Shown one piece after another: positions 7,171 through 13,473 of a DNA stretch of 16,165 nt. The position numbers were made by a program, and so were the translations under genes. The notes beneath the pieces are model-generated. The model had not been told where the DNA came from. It ran no database searches and saw nothing but the letters and a program-made list of their open reading frames with translations. This DNA comes from Candidatus Nanoanaerosalina archaeon (GTDB lineage: Archaea > Nanohalarchaeota > Nanosalinia > Nanosalinales > Nanoanaerosalinaceae), in contig JALDAI010000012.1 in assembly GCA_022729285.1 (NCBI GenBank), positions 1-16,165 on the forward strand, in the 5' to 3' direction. Every line of letters starts with the position of its first letter. Within the stretch, counting starts at the first letter, position 1.

Positions 7171-7184
7171 CTTTTATAAAAAAA
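7171..7184 (+). promoter_or_regulatory. TATA-like box upstream of TFS
   Basis: CTTTTATAAAAAAAG lies about 70 nt before the TFS ATG. If used, it gives a leader of roughly 45 nt that includes the inverted repeat and ribosome site downstream. A second AT-rich box lies inside that repeat. Confidence 0.4.
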
Positions 7185-7207
7185 GAGGTTAAAATCAGTA
7201 AAAGCGG

Positions 7208-7231
7208 TGTCACATATAATACATCGTGACA
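7208..7231. promoter_or_regulatory. Inverted repeat TGTCAC-N12-GTGACA in front of TFS
   Basis: TGTCAC (7208-7213) and GTGACA (7226-7231) are perfect 6-bp arms around ATATAATACATC, itself TATA-like. It could be an operator or a leader hairpin. The TFS ribosome site (GAGGT at 7236-7240) follows within 5 nt, so a folded leader would be close enough to affect translation. Confidence 0.45.
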
Positions 7232-7247
7232 AATCGAGGTAAAAAAA

Positions 7248-7568
7248 ATGAACTTCTGCGATGAATGTGGCGGAATTATAGTGCCAGAAAAAGAGAAAGG
7301 CGATACTAGGTTTAAATGTAGGAGCTGTGGCACAGAATACAAAAAAGAAGGAATGGAACTTAAAATAACTGAGAAAAACGAAGACATGGAGCACTCAATG
7401 ATTGGCGAAGGAGATGATGAAAGTCTACCTATAACCGATGCAGAGTGTAAGAAGTGCGGTAATGATAAAGCACACTGGTGGATGGAGCAGACAAGGGCTG
7501 CTGATGAACCTGAAACAAGGTTTTTCAAGTGTACTAACTGTGGTAATACTTGGAGAGAGTACGATTAG
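7248..7568 (+). CDS. tfs: Transcription factor S (TFS, TFIIS-like)
   Basis: TFS rescues backtracked RNA polymerase by stimulating transcript cleavage. The 106-residue length is typical. The N-terminal zinc ribbon uses Cys4, Cys7, Cys24 and Cys27 (Rpb9-like). The C-terminal TFIIS ribbon uses Cys67, Cys70, Cys95 and Cys98. Between them is the hairpin TRAADEPETRFF with the Asp86-Glu87 pair that enters the polymerase active site. Both acidic residues are present, which argues for a functional cleavage factor and against the inhibitory paralogues that lack them. A GAGGT ribosome site lies 7 nt before the ATG. The stop is 4 nt from the convergent TraB-family gene. Confidence 0.93.
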   Translation: MNFCDECGGIIVPEKEKGDTRFKCRSCGTEYKKEGMELKITEKNEDMEHSMIGEGDDESLPITDAECKKCGNDKAHWWMEQTRAADEPETRFFKCTNCGNTWREYD

Positions 7569-7572
7569 AAAA

Positions 7573-8721
7573 TTAAACTAACCCGATAACTCTGGCTAAT
7601 GTTCCTGCGCCAATAAATGTAGCTATGGAGCTGCCTAAATTAACTAAGAAAAATATTAGCAGCAGCTTTGTTGCTCTACCTCCCCATAATTCTTTAAAGG
7701 AGCTTATACTTACTAAATGTTCCATATCCTTTGCTCTAGGTTTTCTCACGCTATTTTCTACAAATGATGCGACAAGCCCTGCCGGTAAAGCCGGATTAAT
7801 AGACGTGAACGGAGCGGCGAAAAACGTGGTTATAACTGTTAAAATATGTGACTTAGCTACTAAGGCTCCTACTGCCGCTAAAATACCGTTCATGAAAAAC
7901 CAGAGGTTAAACATTCGGATACCTGTTTCAAAACCCATATTCAGGAAACCATAAACAAATAAACCTATAACGAAAGCCGGTACACCGTATTTTAATAACT
8001 TGAATGCATTAAACCTTTTATCTACTTTTTCTACAATACCCTCATTTTTTTCAGGAGAACTTAGGTTCTCTTTTATTCCTTTAAGATGTCCTGCACCAAC
8101 TACTGCTAATATCACCTCACCTTCTTCCTCTCTAATTTTTTTAGACATAAATGTGTCTCTTTCATCGATAAAGACTTCTTTCAGTACCGGGAATTTATCT
8201 GAAAACTTGTTTATAACTGTTTCAAGAACATCCTCTTCTTCTAACTCTTCAATATTGAGCTCATCATCTTGTACAAAAAAACTTTCTAAACCTGCATATA
8301 ATAGCTTCATTTTTTCAAAAAAGGTCAGTTCAGACCTTGCTCTATCAAAGGTAATGTTTATGTTCCTATCTATTAAGCTGAACTCTATACCCTGTCTTTC
8401 TGCTTCTTCAATAGCTGCTAACATCTCTGAGCCAGGAGAAATATCGTACTCTTCACCCAATTTTCTTTGGTATATTGATAAGAGAACTTTGAAGAAGAGT
8501 AGATTTCCGTCCCCTTCTTTAATAATCTTAGATATATCTTTATCCTCCCAGTCTTCCTCCCCAGTCATTGTTCTGTAACGTCGTTCATCAAGCTCTACAC
8601 AAACTTTATCGGGATTATGGAGCTCTATTGCTTCTTTAACTTCGTCTACTGATTTCTTTGAGACATGGGAGGTCCCGACTAAAACTACTTCCTTACCATC
8701 TACCTTTACTTTTTCCTTCAT
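7573..8721 (-). CDS. traB: TraB-family (TraB/PrgY-like) membrane protein
   Basis: The protein combines a soluble N-terminal TraB/TIKI-like domain with a C-terminal membrane part. The domain shows GTSHVS (16-21), VELDERRY (42-49), PGSEM (96-100), ERD (187-189) and the GAGHLKGI segment (209-216), the conserved landmarks of the family. Hydrophobic stretches at about 245-262, 271-289, 295-316 and 352-377 are likely membrane helices. The 382-residue length is normal for archaeal members. The family is named for pheromone shutdown in enterococci and includes metalloprotease-like members. The role in archaea is not known. The start ATG at 8719-8721 is divergent from the OB-fold gene and has a CTTAAAAAAA box (minus strand TTTTTTTAAG) about 32 nt upstream. 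Confidence 0.85.
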   Translation of the reverse strand: MKEKVKVDGKEVVLVGTSHVSKKSVDEVKEAIELHNPDKVCVELDERRYRTMTGEEDWEDKDISKIIKEGDGNLLFFKVLLSIYQRKLGEEYDISPGSEMLAAIEEAERQGIEFSLIDRNINITFDRARSELTFFEKMKLLYAGLESFFVQDDELNIEELEEEDVLETVINKFSDKFPVLKEVFIDERDTFMSKKIREEEGEVILAVVGAGHLKGIKENLSSPEKNEGIVEKVDKRFNAFKLLKYGVPAFVIGLFVYGFLNMGFETGIRMFNLWFFMNGILAAVGALVAKSHILTVITTFFAAPFTSINPALPAGLVASFVENSVRKPRAKDMEHLVSISSFKELWGGRATKLLLIFFLVNLGSSIATFIGAGTLARVIGLV

Positions 8722-8748
8722 TACCTAGTTCTGTTATTTTTTCCAATT

Positions 8749-8758
8749 CTTAAAAAAA
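8749..8758 (-). promoter_or_regulatory. TATA-like box for the TraB-family gene
   Basis: On the minus strand this reads TTTTTTTAAG, centred about 32 nt before the ATG at 8721. It is the most AT-rich block at the right distance in the divergent spacer. Confidence 0.3.
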
Positions 8759-8777
8759 GAGCATCTTCCTAACAAGA

Positions 8778-8784
8778 TTTAAAA
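8778..8784 (+). promoter_or_regulatory. TATA-like box for the OB-fold/PCNA operon
   Basis: TTTAAAA is centred about 27 nt before the ATG at 8808. There is no ribosome-binding site between box and ATG, so a leaderless transcript is likely. Confidence 0.4.
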
Positions 8785-8807
8785 TCATTAAAAAATATAG
8801 TATTAAT

Positions 8808-9122
8808 ATGCCAGAAAACCGAAGAGCTCCTGCAAAGTTGAGGTCTATAGATGAAGTGAACCCGAGAGAAGACATAAGGATAAAGATAGTATGTACTGTT
8901 ATAGATAAAAAAGAAGATTCTGTAGTAGTTGATGACGGAACAGGTAAAACAGAGGTTTTCTTAGATACTGAAGAGCTTGAGGAAATTGATGAAAAGAAAA
9001 GGGTCAGGATCTTTGGTCGTGTTCTGCCTACTCCTGAAAGCTTTGAGTTACAGGGAGAGATTGTCCAGGAAATGGATGATGTCGATTTCGACCTTTACAA
9101 AAAAGTCTTAGAAGTTGCCTAA
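8808..9122 (+). CDS. Small single OB-fold protein, RPA-like, upstream of PCNA
   Basis: The 104-residue product is essentially one OB fold. A basic N-terminus (1-20) precedes beta-strand patterns from about 22 to 88 with the RIKIVCTVIDKKEDSVVVDD block, the GTGKTEVFLD turn typical of tRNA-anticodon/RPA-type OB folds, and RVRIFGRVLP. A short C-terminal helix (93-104) follows, as in RPA32- or RPA14-like proteins that use such a helix to assemble. It probably binds single-stranded nucleic acid or a partner at the replication fork. This is inferred from the fold and from the next gene, PCNA, which starts 13 nt downstream. There are no zinc ligands and no second OB fold. The exact orthologous family is not recognised. 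Confidence 0.7.
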   Translation: MPENRRAPAKLRSIDEVNPREDIRIKIVCTVIDKKEDSVVVDDGTGKTEVFLDTEELEEIDEKKRVRIFGRVLPTPESFELQGEIVQEMDDVDFDLYKKVLEVA

Positions 9123-9129
9123 AAAGGTG
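9123..9129 (+). promoter_or_regulatory. Shine-Dalgarno site that sets the PCNA start
   Basis: AAAGGTG (9123-9129) ends 6 nt before ATG 9136 and 9 nt before ATG 9139. This supports an ATG start over the TTG at 9115, which lies upstream of the site and inside the previous gene. Confidence 0.6.
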
Positions 9130-9135
9130 TTTTAT

Positions 9136-9882
9136 ATGATGAAAGCTGAATTAAAAGAAATTAAATCGTTTAAAGATAGTTTACAAGCAATATCAAACCT
9201 TATCACAGAAGGAAAGTTTTTAATAGATGAAGAAGGTATCAAGCTTAAGGCAGCAGATCCTGCTATGGTTTCTCTGGTAGATTTCAAAGTGTTAAAAGAC
9301 TCTTTTTCAACTTACGATGTTGATGAAACAACCGAGGTAGGTTTAAACCTTGAAAAAATGTATTCAATCATTAGAAGAGCTAAAAATAATGATAAACTAG
9401 TTTTTGAGTTAAAAGAAGACTCAAGCCTAACTATTAAGATTGAAAATGGTTCAACAAGGACTTTCTCCATACCTGTACTGAACATTGATGAAGAAACTCC
9501 GGAAACCAACCAGCTAAAGTTCAATGTTGAAGCAGAGTTCAACTCTTCCACTCTTTCAAGAGGAATCGGGGACGTATCAATTATTGGAGAATCTGTAACT
9601 TTTGAGGCATCAGAAAACTCTATTATCATGAGATCTGAAGGCGATAACACTAATGCCGAGTTTAAGATTGAAGAAGGAGACGAAGGACTTCTTGAACTTA
9701 ACTCTGAAGAAAAGGCTAAGTCTATGTTCTCAATGGACTACTTGAAAAAAATGATGAAAGCTGAGAAGATAGCTGATACCGTGAAAATAAGTTTAGGCAA
9801 TGATTTCCCTATGAGACTTGACTTCACAGTTCCTGACCGGATAGAACTAGGATTTATCCTAGCTCCTAGAATAGAAGAGTAA
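9136..9882 (+). CDS. pcn: PCNA, DNA polymerase sliding clamp
   Basis: The 248-residue protein is an archaeal PCNA, the homotrimeric ring that tethers DNA polymerase, ligase, FEN1 and other proteins to DNA. The start MMKAELKEIKSFKDSL lines up with the family's MFKA-x-L, so I use ATG 9136 rather than the TTG at 9115. Visible landmarks are the first-domain ending LVDFKVLKDSF, the LNLEKMYSIIRRA segment (family L-x-L-x-x-L), the interdomain loop region in the middle, and the C-terminal PDRIELGFILAPRIEE matching the family's LAPRIE tail that forms the PIP-box docking site. It is very acidic overall, as is usual for clamps. It is cotranscribed with the OB-fold gene and followed by a clear hairpin plus pyrimidine run. 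Confidence 0.95.
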   Translation: MMKAELKEIKSFKDSLQAISNLITEGKFLIDEEGIKLKAADPAMVSLVDFKVLKDSFSTYDVDETTEVGLNLEKMYSIIRRAKNNDKLVFELKEDSSLTIKIENGSTRTFSIPVLNIDEETPETNQLKFNVEAEFNSSTLSRGIGDVSIIGESVTFEASENSIIMRSEGDNTNAEFKIEEGDEGLLELNSEEKAKSMFSMDYLKKMMKAEKIADTVKISLGNDFPMRLDFTVPDRIELGFILAPRIEE

Positions 9883-9897
9883 TCCACCAACTCTAGA

Positions 9898-9932
9898 AAA
9901 GGGAAACCGTAACTCCCTTTCTTTCTTCTTTC
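9898..9932 (+). terminator. Hairpin and pyrimidine tract after PCNA
   Basis: AAAGGGA (9898-9904) and TCCCTTT (9914-9920) form a perfect 7-bp stem with a 9-nt loop, followed by CTTTCTTCTTTC (9921-9932). It lies 16 nt after the PCNA stop and is the best intrinsic terminator candidate in the window. Confidence 0.6.
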
Positions 9933-9959
9933 AAATAATTCAAGATTATTTTATATATT
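9933..9959 (+). promoter_or_regulatory. Primase promoter: TATA box with adjacent dyad
   Basis: TTTTATATATT (9949-9959) is the strongest TATA-like box here, centred about 32 nt before the ATG at 9986. It is immediately preceded by AAATAAT (9933-9939) and ATTATTT (9945-9951), a 7-bp inverted repeat. AT-rich sequence makes chance pairing likely, so the box is better supported than the dyad. Confidence 0.5.
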
Positions 9960-9985
9960 GGGCACCTATTATTAACTACCGGACA

Positions 9986-11275
9986 ATGGATATTTCAAAT
10001 GAGAAGAAAAAAAGGATCAAGAAGTACTACTCTCAGGACAAGATAGTTGATGAGATGGTCAGAATATCTAAGTTTAGAGAGTTCGCTCCGACATACCCCA
10101 AAGGATACGGTAGTAGGCCTGATTCAATAAATTACCGTTCAGATTTTCTAAATTATGTTAAAAAAGGAGCTATCGCATTTCACGGATCTGTTGAACGTTG
10201 GAACAATCCTCTACTGATAGGCAAGTTGGATAAAGATAAGTTAAGAACAGGCTGGGACTTAATTATAGATATTGATGCCGACGAAGGTATGGATTACGCT
10301 AAATCAGCCATATTACTTATCATAGACGAACTTACAAATACTTTCCAAGTAGAAGAAGAAAACATTTCAGTAAAGTTTTCAGGCAATAGAGGCTTCCATC
10401 TAGGTATTCGGAACGAATCTTTCCCATCTAAAATAGGAGGAAAACATCTGAAAAACCTTTACCCTCAACTCCCTCAAGCCATTGTAGGTTACTTAAGAGA
10501 AAGTATAGAAGACGATCTAGCCGAGGAAATAAAAAAAATTGACTCTTCTCTATCTGAAACAGTGGAAAACGAAGGCCCATTTGAAGTAGCAGATGTTGAG
10601 AACGACTGGGGTCACAGACACCTTTTTAGACTTCCTTACAGCATCAATGAGAAAAGCTGGCTGGTTTCTAAGCCTTTAAAATTAGATGAAATAAAAGGTT
10701 TTGACAAGTTTGAGGATGCTAAAATGGAGGAAATAACTGTTGAAGAAAAGTTTATGGACTCTTTTGTTGAAAATGATCAGGGTATCCGTGATTTATGTGT
10801 TGAAGCTGTTGACTGGTACGATAGAAAAACTAGGCATGAAGAAAAAGAGAGGAAGGAAAAGTTTAAAGACCGTGATTTTGATCTCCCTGAAGAAGCTCTT
10901 GATAAAAAATTCTTCCCGCCTCCTATAAAAAAACTGTTATCAGGGCTTGATGACGGTAGAAAACGGGCTTTGTTTATAATAATAACTTTCCTTGTTCATG
11001 TAGGCTATGACTGGGAAAGCATTGAAAAAGAAGTATGGGAGTGGAACAGCAGGAATAAAGAAGAATTAAAAGATAATTATGTGAAAAGTCAGCTGAACTG
11101 GCATAAAGCTCAGGAAACGCCTTTGATGCCTCCAAACTTTGATTCTAAAGGCTGGTACAAAGATTTAGGAGTTTTAGACGAGAAAGAGGATAAAAAAATG
11201 ATTGAAAACTTTGATAATCCTGTGCCTTATGCTTATGTTTTAAAGAAAAAAGGAGAAAATGAAGATAAGGAATAA
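9986..11275 (+). CDS. priS: Single-chain DNA primase: PriS catalytic part fused to a PriL-C-like tail
   Basis: The first about 260 residues are an archaeo-eukaryotic primase catalytic domain that makes primers for replication. The catalytic Asp pair is in DLIIDIDADEG (Asp95, Asp97), the nucleotide-binding motif SGNRGFHLGI is at 132-141, and the third-Asp region with HLFRLPYSINEKSW (212-225) matches the family's R-x-PxSxHxK. After a charged linker (280-300), residues 309-396 resemble the C-terminal domain of PriL: FPPPIKKLLSG, DGRKRALFIIITFLVHVGYDWESI and a NYVKSQLNWH...PLMPPNF segment. PriL normally holds a 4Fe-4S cluster with four Cys, but this whole protein has one cysteine, Cys271. A separate PriL N-terminal domain is absent. 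It is followed by GINS, a common archaeal pairing. Confidence 0.85.
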   Translation: MDISNEKKKRIKKYYSQDKIVDEMVRISKFREFAPTYPKGYGSRPDSINYRSDFLNYVKKGAIAFHGSVERWNNPLLIGKLDKDKLRTGWDLIIDIDADEGMDYAKSAILLIIDELTNTFQVEEENISVKFSGNRGFHLGIRNESFPSKIGGKHLKNLYPQLPQAIVGYLRESIEDDLAEEIKKIDSSLSETVENEGPFEVADVENDWGHRHLFRLPYSINEKSWLVSKPLKLDEIKGFDKFEDAKMEEITVEEKFMDSFVENDQGIRDLCVEAVDWYDRKTRHEEKERKEKFKDRDFDLPEEALDKKFFPPPIKKLLSGLDDGRKRALFIIITFLVHVGYDWESIEKEVWEWNSRNKEELKDNYVKSQLNWHKAQETPLMPPNFDSKGWYKDLGVLDEKEDKKMIENFDNPVPYAYVLKKKGENEDKE

Positions 11276-11310
11276 TTGAAAAAACTAGGTGCGCAACTTA
11301 ATTATACTGT

Positions 11311-12087
11311 ATGGAAGACGACGATTTACTAACTTTTGAAAAGATCAGGAGTACACTGAAAGAGGAGAGAAATAAAGATACTTTATCCAGTATTGGAGAA
11401 AAATTTTTCGAAAATGTTAAAGAGTATCTAGCTAGTAAAAAGAGAATAAGCTCAAGAAAAAGCGATACTGAATATAAGAACGCTAAGAACATGGTTGAAG
11501 ATATAATTGACAACAGAACCAAAAAAATTCTGAAGTTCTCATTCTTATCCGCAAGATCTAACCTAGAACCGGAAAACCTCTTAGATAATGAAAAAAAACT
11601 TTTAGACTCTTTATCAAACTCTATAAAGGATCATAGAGAAAGTTTAAGAGGGAGTTTTTCTGAGGAAGAAGAGGTTGAAGAAGAGAACGATAGTTCGGGG
11701 AATATTTCTAAAACTTCTAACGAAGAAGTTGAATCCGATGAAAGCGATTCTTCGGAAGAAAATGTTGAAGAGGAGTTAAGTAGTACAAAGAAAGCTGAAG
11801 AAGAGAAAAAAACAAATAGTAACGAAAATAAAGGTCATGAGAAGGATACGGAAGGTGAAGAAATACTTTTTGATGGTTCAACATCTTCTAAAGCTAGTGG
11901 GAGAGGTAAAAGCTCTCAAAAAGAAGTTGAGGAAGATAAAGTTAGTTTAAGCATAACACAAAAAGTCGAAGAGTTTATGGGGCCTGAAATGGAGGTTCAT
12001 GGACCTTTTGAAAAAGGTTCAACTATCCAAGTCGGTAAAGAAGTTGCTGAACTACTTGTGAAACAGGGTAAGGCTAAAAAGGATTGA
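11311..12087 (+). CDS. gins51: GINS complex subunit, Gins51 (Sld5/Psf1) type
   Basis: GINS joins MCM and the Cdc45/RecJ-like protein in the replicative helicase and contacts primase. The helical A domain covers about 7-113 (TFEKIRSTLKEERNKDTL, an IIDNRTKKILKFSFLSAR helix, and a final LLDSLSNSIKDHRESL helix). The small beta B domain is at the C-terminus, about 210-258, with EFMGPEMEVHGPFEKGSTIQV and EVAELLVKQGKAKK, matching the family's F-x-G...YGPF-x-x-GD...A-x-x-L-x-x-x-GKA pattern. A before B is the Gins51 order. Between them lies an unusually long, low-complexity Glu/Ser/Asp/Lys linker of about 95 residues. The gene starts 35 nt after primase. I see no Gins23 partner in the window, so it may act as a homo-oligomer or the partner is elsewhere. 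Confidence 0.85.
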   Translation: MEDDDLLTFEKIRSTLKEERNKDTLSSIGEKFFENVKEYLASKKRISSRKSDTEYKNAKNMVEDIIDNRTKKILKFSFLSARSNLEPENLLDNEKKLLDSLSNSIKDHRESLRGSFSEEEEVEEENDSSGNISKTSNEEVESDESDSSEENVEEELSSTKKAEEEKKTNSNENKGHEKDTEGEEILFDGSTSSKASGRGKSSQKEVEEDKVSLSITQKVEEFMGPEMEVHGPFEKGSTIQVGKEVAELLVKQGKAKKD

Positions 12088-12108
12088 TGGAAATCTTCTT
12101 TTAGAACC

Positions 12109-12123
12109 GTCATGAAAAATGAC
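12109..12123 (+). terminator. Weak hairpin after GINS
   Basis: GTCAT (12109-12113) and ATGAC (12119-12123) form a 5-bp stem around GAAAA, 21 nt after the GINS stop, followed by ATCTCTTAAAAATGTTT. The stem is short and the T content modest, so it is only a possible 3' end. Confidence 0.25.
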
Positions 12124-12137
12124 ATCTCTTAAAAATG

Positions 12138-12174
12138 TTTATCCCTCTTATTAAATAGTGTATTAAACAGGTGA
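12138..12174 (+). promoter_or_regulatory. rpl44e promoter (TTTATC) and ribosome-binding site (AGGTGA)
   Basis: TTTATC at 12138-12143 would start transcription near 12166, leaving a leader of about 14 nt that contains AGGTGA (12169-12174), 6 nt before the ATG. This leadered arrangement contrasts with the leaderless first genes elsewhere in the window. A second AT-rich block (TTATTAAATAG) lies between and is an alternative box. Confidence 0.45.
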
Positions 12175-12180
12175 TTAACT

Positions 12181-12480
12181 ATGGTCAAGATTCCAAAAGA
12201 AATGAAAAGATACTGTCCGCACTGTGACTCTCACCAGGAACACATAGTGAAGGAGGACACTAAAGGAAGAACTTCTCAAATGAAGAAGAAACACAGAAAG
12301 AGACAGAGAAAAATCGATAAAGGGTACGGAGGATTTCCTTACGAGGATCCATCAAAAAGAGCTCGTGGTGGAAAGAACCCTACTAGTGAGAAAAAAGATT
12401 TAAAGCTGAAATGTAAAGGCTGTGGAAAGTCTCATAAACCAAGAAAACCTATAAGAGCTGCAAAGTTCTCAATCGAGTAA
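12181..12480 (+). CDS. rpl44e: 50S ribosomal protein L44e (eL42)
   Basis: The 99-residue protein is archaeal L44e, a zinc-binding component of the large subunit near the E site. It has the zinc ligands Cys12 and Cys15 in YCPHC and Cys78 and Cys81 in CKGCGKSH. The strongly basic middle (KKKHRKRQRKIDKGYGG, 35-51) and the FPYEDPSKRARGGKNPTSEK region are family-typical, as is the MVKIPKEMKRYC start. It opens the rpl44e-rps27e-aIF2-alpha cluster that is widely conserved in archaea and has its own promoter box and ribosome site. Confidence 0.96.
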   Translation: MVKIPKEMKRYCPHCDSHQEHIVKEDTKGRTSQMKKKHRKRQRKIDKGYGGFPYEDPSKRARGGKNPTSEKKDLKLKCKGCGKSHKPRKPIRAAKFSIE

Positions 12481-12496
12481 AAAAGGTGAATAAAAG

Positions 12497-12667
12497 ATGT
12501 CAAAAAGTAAACCTGAAAGCAGTTTTATCAAAGTAAAATGCGACGAATGCGGAAACGAACAAACAGTTTTTGATAAACCGTCTAGAAACGTTTTATGCCT
12601 AGTATGCGACCGACTTCTTGTTGAATCAACAGGAGGAAAGGGCAAGATTAATGTCGAAAAGATTTAG
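12497..12667 (+). CDS. rps27e: 30S ribosomal protein S27e (eS27)
   Basis: A 56-residue protein of the small subunit. Its single zinc ribbon uses Cys15, Cys18, Cys34 and Cys37 (VKCDECGNEQTVF then VLCLVCDRLL), followed by the diagnostic ESTGGKGKI near the C-terminus (43-51). AAGGTGA at 12483-12489 lies 7 nt before the ATG and fixes the start. It sits 16 nt after rpl44e and 9 nt before aIF2-alpha, so the three are one transcript. Nothing is truncated, and this length is normal for archaeal S27e. Confidence 0.96.
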   Translation: MSKSKPESSFIKVKCDECGNEQTVFDKPSRNVLCLVCDRLLVESTGGKGKINVEKI

Positions 12668-12676
12668 AGATAAACT

Positions 12677-13432
12677 ATGAGAAGTTACAAAGAAAAACCG
12701 GAAAAAGGCGACTTAGTAGTAATAGAAGTTGAGGATATAAACCCTCACTCAGTGTTTGTAAAGCTTGAGGAGTTTCCTGGACAGAAAGGATTAATCCATA
12801 TCTCTGAAGTCGCTAGATCATGGGTACGAGATATCAGAAAATATGTTTCCAAAGGCGAGAAAACAGTTGCGCAAGTAGTAGGTACTGAGGACTCCGGTTC
12901 TGTCAGCCTGTCGCTAAAAAGAGTTAATGACAAGCAAAAAACCGACAAAATGAAAGAGTGGAATAAAGAGAGAAAGGCTGAAAAGTTTTTGAAAAAAGTC
13001 GCAGAAAAAACCGGCGAAGATTATGATGAAGTCTATGAGGACGTATCTTTTCCTTTCCAGAAGAATTTTGGAACAACTTTTGATGGATTCGAAGAAAGCC
13101 TTGTTGACAAAGATGGTGTAAGCAAGATCATTCCTGAAAAGTATGTTGAAACGGTTTTAGAAGTTGCTAAGGACAACATTTCTCTAAAGAAAGTAAAGCT
13201 TGAGGGAGATCTTAAAATAACAGTGCCTGAAGGAGACGGTATAAGCATAATTAAAAACTCTCTCGAAGTTGGTGAAGGAGTAACCGTTTCTTACATCTCT
13301 GCTCCAAAGTACAAGATACGTGTATGGGGGAGAAACCATAACCAGGCTAAGAAGAATATGAAGAATACCGTCAACATGATTCAGAAAAAGATTGAAGAAG
13401 AAGGCGGAACATTCAGTTTCGAAAGGGCCTGA
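12677..13432 (+). CDS. eif2a: Translation initiation factor aIF2 subunit alpha
   Basis: aIF2-alpha is part of the heterotrimer that delivers initiator Met-tRNA to the small subunit. Residues about 10-82 form an S1-type OB fold: GDLVVIEVEDINPHSVFVKL, then GLIHISEVARSWVRDIRKYV, which covers the loop equivalent to the eukaryotic Ser51 region, ending VSLSLKRV. A helical domain (about 88-170) follows with KMKEWNKERKAEKFLKKVAEK. The C-terminal alpha/beta domain (about 175-251) contacts aIF2-gamma and has the YKIRVWGRNHNQAKKNM stretch. Length 251 is close to the family norm of about 265. In many archaea Nop10 follows this gene. Here the next 41 bases contain no coding capacity and PAC2 is next. Confidence 0.95.
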   Translation: MRSYKEKPEKGDLVVIEVEDINPHSVFVKLEEFPGQKGLIHISEVARSWVRDIRKYVSKGEKTVAQVVGTEDSGSVSLSLKRVNDKQKTDKMKEWNKERKAEKFLKKVAEKTGEDYDEVYEDVSFPFQKNFGTTFDGFEESLVDKDGVSKIIPEKYVETVLEVAKDNISLKKVKLEGDLKITVPEGDGISIIKNSLEVGEGVTVSYISAPKYKIRVWGRNHNQAKKNMKNTVNMIQKKIEEEGGTFSFERA

Positions 13433-13473
13433 GTTTTTTAAACTAACGAAGTTTATCTAAGACTGTGATATAA

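Noticed and set aside
7121..7528. 135-codon minus-strand frame across TFS
   Set aside because: TFS on the plus strand has all eight zinc cysteines and the Asp-Glu pair; the reverse frame shows no domain.
8000..8578. 192-codon open frame antisense to the TraB-family gene
   Set aside because: Serine/leucine-rich shadow of a well-supported gene; no family motif and no start signals.
9115..9135. TTG start extending PCNA by seven residues
   Set aside because: The ribosome-binding site lies downstream of it, and the PCNA family begins at the M-x-K-A position matching ATG 9136.
9312..9650. 112-codon minus-strand frame inside PCNA
   Set aside because: Composition is a mirror of the acidic PCNA coding strand, with no independent evidence.
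13433..13473. Possible Nop10 gene between aIF2-alpha and PAC2
   Set aside because: The gap is 41 bases, too short for the protein, and encodes no Cys motifs.
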